Positions 62,165-64,000 of a stretch of 64,000 nucleotides of DNA are shown piece by piece. Position 1 is the first letter of the stretch. Every line of letters begins with the position of its first letter. The notes under the pieces were generated by a model that had not been told where the DNA came from, ran no database searches, and saw nothing but the letters and a program-made list of their open reading frames with translations. The DNA comes from Hormiphora californensis (taxonomy: Eukaryota > Ctenophora > Tentaculata > Cydippida > Pleurobrachiidae). The position numbers and the translations under genes were made by a program. The DNA lies in the NCBI GenBank assembly GCA_020137815.1, contig CM035355.1:8431673-8495672 (forward strand). Reading direction: 5' to 3'.

Positions 62165-64000
62165 ACTGTTGTGGTTCTGCTGACATTTAAAAATCCCACC
62201 CCCCCCAGCCCTTTCCCTTTTAAAAAACTGGGGTTAAGGTCAGAGAGGGCCCCTCGGGGGATTTGGGTATCATTTTGAGGAAAATAGTCTTTTGAAGGTT
62301 TTATTTTGCTACGAAAATTTTTTTCCCCCCTTTCAAAAAATTCTCCCCGGGGGCCCCCTTTATCCCCCTTTTACCCCCCCCCTTTGGGGCCCTTTACCGG
62401 CTTTTCCCCCCTTTAAAAAAATTTTTGGAAGTATTGCCACCCATTTTTTTTTTAAAAACCCCCCCAAAAACCCCGAATTTAACCCCCCTTTTTTGGGCCA
62501 AAAAATTTTTGGGGGGGCCCCGAAAAAAACCCCCCCAAAAGAAACAAATTTTTCAGCTCCCCGAATTTTTGGGGAGGGAGTTTTTTTTATGAAAGGGGAG
62601 GGGGGGAAAATGGGGGAACCCGTGTTTGTCGGGGGAAAATTTTGGTTGCCCCCATTTAAAAATTTTTTTTCATTAATTAAAAAATTTAAAAATTAAAAGG
62701 AGGTTTTTTGGGGTTTTTCCCATTTCCATGGTTTTTTCCCCCGGGGTTTTGATTCCCCCCCCCCCCCAAAAATAAAAACGGGTTTTTCTTTGGCCCCCCT
62801 TAGGGGTATTTAGGAAAATTTTATGGTCCGCCATCAGGGTTTTTGGGTTAATTTAAAATTTTTTTGGGGGAGGGAGGAAGAACAATTGAGGGGGGGAAAT
62901 GGAAGTTTCCCTGAATTTTTAACCCCGCTGAAGTTTTTCGGGGTGGCTTTTAAAAAAAAAGGGGGTTTTAAACCATGGGGGGGGTTTTGTGATTTACAAG
63001 GGGAAGGGAAAAAAAATAAAATTAAAAAAAATTTGGGGGAAAAAAAAAAAGGGGGAAAATGAAAAAAAGGGGGGGGAAAAAAACCCCCCTGAAAAAAAGG
63101 GAAAAACGGGGCCGGGTTGGGGGGGGGGGGGGAAAGGGGGGGGGAAAAAAAAAGGGGGGAGGTGGAAAGGGGGGGGGTTTTTTAAAAGGGGGACGGTAAA
63201 AGGGGTAACGGAGGGGAAAATAAAAAGGGGGGGAAATAAAAAAGGAGGGGGGGAAATGGAAAAAGGGGAGGGGGGCTGGAAAAGGGGGGGAACCAGGGGA
63301 AAAGGGGGGGGGGAAAAGGGAAAAGGAGGGGGAACCGGAAAAGGGGGGGGAAAAAAAGGGGGGAAAGGAAAAGGGGGGAAACCATGTCGGGGGTGGGGGG
63401 GGAAAGGGGGGGTTTTATTTGGTGGAGGTAAACCCTAACCTTTTACCATGGACCCCCTCCTTGTTATAACCGCGGGACCCCTTTTGGTTACAACCACCCA
63501 CTATCATGGCAATAAATGCTCGCTGATTGTATGGTCCAAATAAAACATGTCCAATTAACACTGCTTGTGACCCCGTTTTGGAGAGAGGGTCGAGTGCAGC
63601 CCCCTCTGCAAACTTTTCAAAGACCCAATCTTCGTTTTTAATCATTCAGAAATCGCCAACCCCCAAAAAAGAGGGAAAAAAAAAACCCCCAAAAACCCCA
63701 CCCCCCCCCTTTTTTTTTTTTCCCCCCCGGTTTTTTTTTTTTTTTTTTTTTTTTTGGGGGGGGGGGGGGGAAAAAAAACCCCCCCCCCCCCCCCCCCCCC
63801 CTTTCCTCCCCCCTCCCCTCTCCCATCTACCTAAAAAAAAGGGGGGTTTTTCATTTTTTAAAAAACTCCCCCAAAACCTCAAAATTTTTAACCCCTTTCC
63901 GCCCCCTCCCTTTTTTTAAAAAATTTTTTTCCCCTTCCCAAAATTTTTAAAAAAAAGGGTTTTTTTTTAAAATGGGGGTTTTTTTTGGGGGGGTTTTATG
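62165..64000. other. Unreliable sequence at the window end
   Basis: Almost entirely runs of three or more identical bases (AAAATTTTTTTCCCCCC-like) with a short readable island at about 63425-63650. Frames of lysine, glycine, proline or phenylalanine are consequences of homopolymers. The island reads on the minus strand as a short plausible peptide (FEKFAEGAALDPLSKTGSQA), but is too short to identify. Confidence 0.8.

Noticed and set aside
62292-63919. Frames rich in Lys/Gly or Pro/Phe
   Set aside because: They are products of homopolymer runs in unreliable sequence.

Overview
The window is nuclear DNA from an animal, most likely a non-vertebrate metazoan. It holds genes with many GT-AG introns, a canonical eukaryotic tRNA-Asp, a CR1/L2-type non-LTR retrotransposon, several TA-flanked inverted-repeat transposons and a short stretch of TTAGGG-like repeats. 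I cannot name the species. Base quality collapses in two places, about 53.69-54.85 kb and 62.17 kb to the end, where homopolymer-rich sequence looks like uncorrected long reads.

Layout. 1-1170 (-): 5' part of an F-box/leucine-rich-repeat gene, running off the left edge. 1732-2247 (+): a small secreted protein made of 14 copies of an 11-residue repeat. 2442-21147 (-): a nearly complete mitochondrial RNA polymerase gene (POLRMT) in 18 exons. Its introns hold a tRNA-Asp on the other strand, a nested gene for a type I membrane protein, a Tc1/mariner-like element, two larger insertions and many minisatellites. 22.1-25.8 kb: a 3.7 kb satellite of 30/31-bp units. 25828-29324 (-): an F-box/beta-propeller gene whose largest intron is almost exactly one inverted-repeat transposon. 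About 29.3-37 kb (-): a non-LTR retrotransposon interrupted by a 2.1 kb palindromic element. 37-39.8 kb: gene-poor, with fold-back elements. 39814-43423 (+): an arylacetamide deacetylase/NCEH1-type esterase. 43922-55680 (+): the histone chaperone SPT2, carrying a lineage-specific array of 34 twelve-residue repeats. A BK-channel-beta-like two-pass membrane protein lies on the opposite strand in its largest intron. 56437-60473 (-): a calmodulin-like EF-hand protein. 61129-62140 (-): an RGS + PX protein of sorting-nexin type.

The genes look like ordinary unlinked housekeeping and signalling genes, not a pathway cluster. What stands out is the architecture of the repeats. In at least nine places the repeated unit is an exon-intron boundary, with a few exon bases, the splice site and some intron copied two to about thirty times. 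Many arrays are also built on the palindrome GTTACCATGGTAAC, which fits the RFX X-box consensus. The intron of the F-box gene looks like an introner: a TA-flanked transposon whose terminal repeat supplies the 5' splice site.
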